Source: Flavobacteriaceae bacterium UBA7302 (GTDB lineage Bacteria; Bacteroidota; Bacteroidia; Flavobacteriales; Flavobacteriaceae). From it: a stretch of DNA of 64,000 nt. The stretch spans positions 124,001 through 188,000 of the forward strand of contig DKQS01000011.1 of the NCBI GenBank assembly GCA_002471825.1. Direction: 5' to 3'. The notes below the pieces were generated by a model. The model saw only the letters and a list, made by a program, of their open reading frames with translations, did not search any database and was not told where the DNA came from. The position numbers were made by a program, and so were the translations under genes. Positions 63,604 to 64,000 of this stretch are shown here, piece by piece (within the stretch, counting starts at the first letter, position 1; the number at the start of each line of letters is the position of its first letter).

Positions 63604-63715
63604 AATTTCAAAAAAAAGAAGATTTTGGTTTCAAACCTCATTTCAAGGCCTTGACAAAGTTGGTTATTTTTTTTGATAAATACCGGTAATCTTAATTTGC
63701 TTGAGAAAAATCGCC

Positions 63716-64000
63716 TTACTGAATTTTCTCTGGAGATTTGGCGATGAAGGCTTTGGTGAGTAGAAACTGAGCCATGATATAGGTAATCATGATGACCAAA
63801 GAATAGTATTCCCGAGGCTCATAAAACTTGTTCAAAGCGATCAGGCTATCCGACAAAATAAATAAGCAGGCACCCAGCAATAGCCAGAGATGTTCGGTGG
63901 ATTTCCGATTTCTGTAAACTGCGAGGGTTAGCGCCCCGAAGGTAGAAATCACTAGTCCGTAAATACTAACGGGAATTAAAAGCTTGTCCAATCCTTTATA
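63716..64000 (-). CDS. YhhN/TMEM86-family membrane protein (5' end outside the window)
   Basis: The last 94 residues of a larger membrane protein are visible. Three hydrophobic segments (LIPVSIYGLVISTFGALTLAVY; LWLLLGACLFILSDSLIALN; YYSLVIMITYIMAQFLLTKAFI, the first two read in parts) match the C-terminal half of YhhN proteins, some of which are lysoplasmalogenases. The FILSDSLIALNKF and YIMAQFLLTKAF features are typical. The frame runs on unbroken to the window edge, so the start lies beyond it. Confidence 0.75.
   Translation of the reverse strand, partial: YKGLDKLLIPVSIYGLVISTFGALTLAVYRNRKSTEHLWLLLGACLFILSDSLIALNKFYEPREYYSLVIMITYIMAQFLLTKAFIAKSPEKIQ

Overview
The window is a chromosomal segment of a Bacteroidota bacterium, most likely a member of Flavobacteriales. 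The evidence is internal. Two secreted proteins end in type IX secretion (T9SS) sorting domains. Several genes belong to families typical of this phylum (DUF4835, DUF5606, DUF5777, DUF6913, a Bacteroidota-type RpoZ, head-GIN beta proteins). Many genes are preceded by the Bacteroidota -7 promoter element TAnnTTTG rather than an E. coli -10 box, start codons are preceded by A-rich sequence rather than strong Shine-Dalgarno motifs, and the DNA is AT-rich. I cannot name a genus. No rRNA, tRNA, CRISPR array, insertion sequence or prophage was seen. Coding density is very high and no gene-free stretch exceeds 300 bases.

Layout. 1-9.4 kb: the end of a small membrane protein, a GT2 glycosyltransferase, a phosphohexomutase, an MsbA-like ABC exporter, the CCA-adding enzyme, then a small surface-glycan set (GT11 fucosyltransferase, GT25, WaaE-like GT2) and dapD. 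9.4-13.9 kb: ruvX, def, DUF5606, mazG, an SDR enzyme, a histidine-rich NTF2-like protein and an FKBP lipoprotein. 13.9-19.6 kb: lon, then a secreted GH-A clan glycosidase with an NTF2-like protein and a HAD phosphatase. 19.7-22.6 kb: an ECF sigma factor, a membrane-anchored probable anti-sigma factor and two exported beta-repeat proteins in one operon. 22.7-27.4 kb: a GlmU-like protein, a DUF5777 beta-barrel, an OB-fold protein, a cytochrome-c-like lipoprotein whose start is frameshifted at an A8 run, YceI, a DOMON/T9SS protein and an ankyrin protein. 27.5-34.6 kb: carB, rpmH, pyrG and yidC. 34.7-36.2 kb: a PLP decarboxylase.

36.3-47.2 kb is the main accessory region. Two divergent operons encode a GH92 alpha-mannosidase, a glycosylasparaginase, a sugar MFS transporter, a GH20 hexosaminidase, a CutC-family protein and a GH2 beta-mannosidase. 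Together these activities can take apart the mannose-GlcNAc-GlcNAc-Asn core of N-glycoproteins, with no SusC/SusD pair in the cluster. Next come a LruC-domain lipoprotein behind a possible tandem operator, and a 1350-residue T9SS-exported protein that joins FG-GAP/ASPIC-UnbV repeats to a vanadium-haloperoxidase-type domain.

53.6-64 kb returns to core genes on the minus strand: a GT2, a VOC protein, fabI, recN, DUF4835, coaBC, rpoZ, bamD, dapA, DUF6913, a phytase-like esterase lipoprotein and a partial YhhN-family membrane protein. dapA and dapD, about 52 kb apart, both serve lysine/diaminopimelate synthesis. The points most worth a second look are the A8 frameshift and its palindromic divergent promoter, the SusCD-free N-glycan cluster, the FG-GAP/haloperoxidase fusion, the tandem 21-bp-spaced repeats before the LruC gene, and a bidirectional terminator inside the 3' end of the yceI-like gene.
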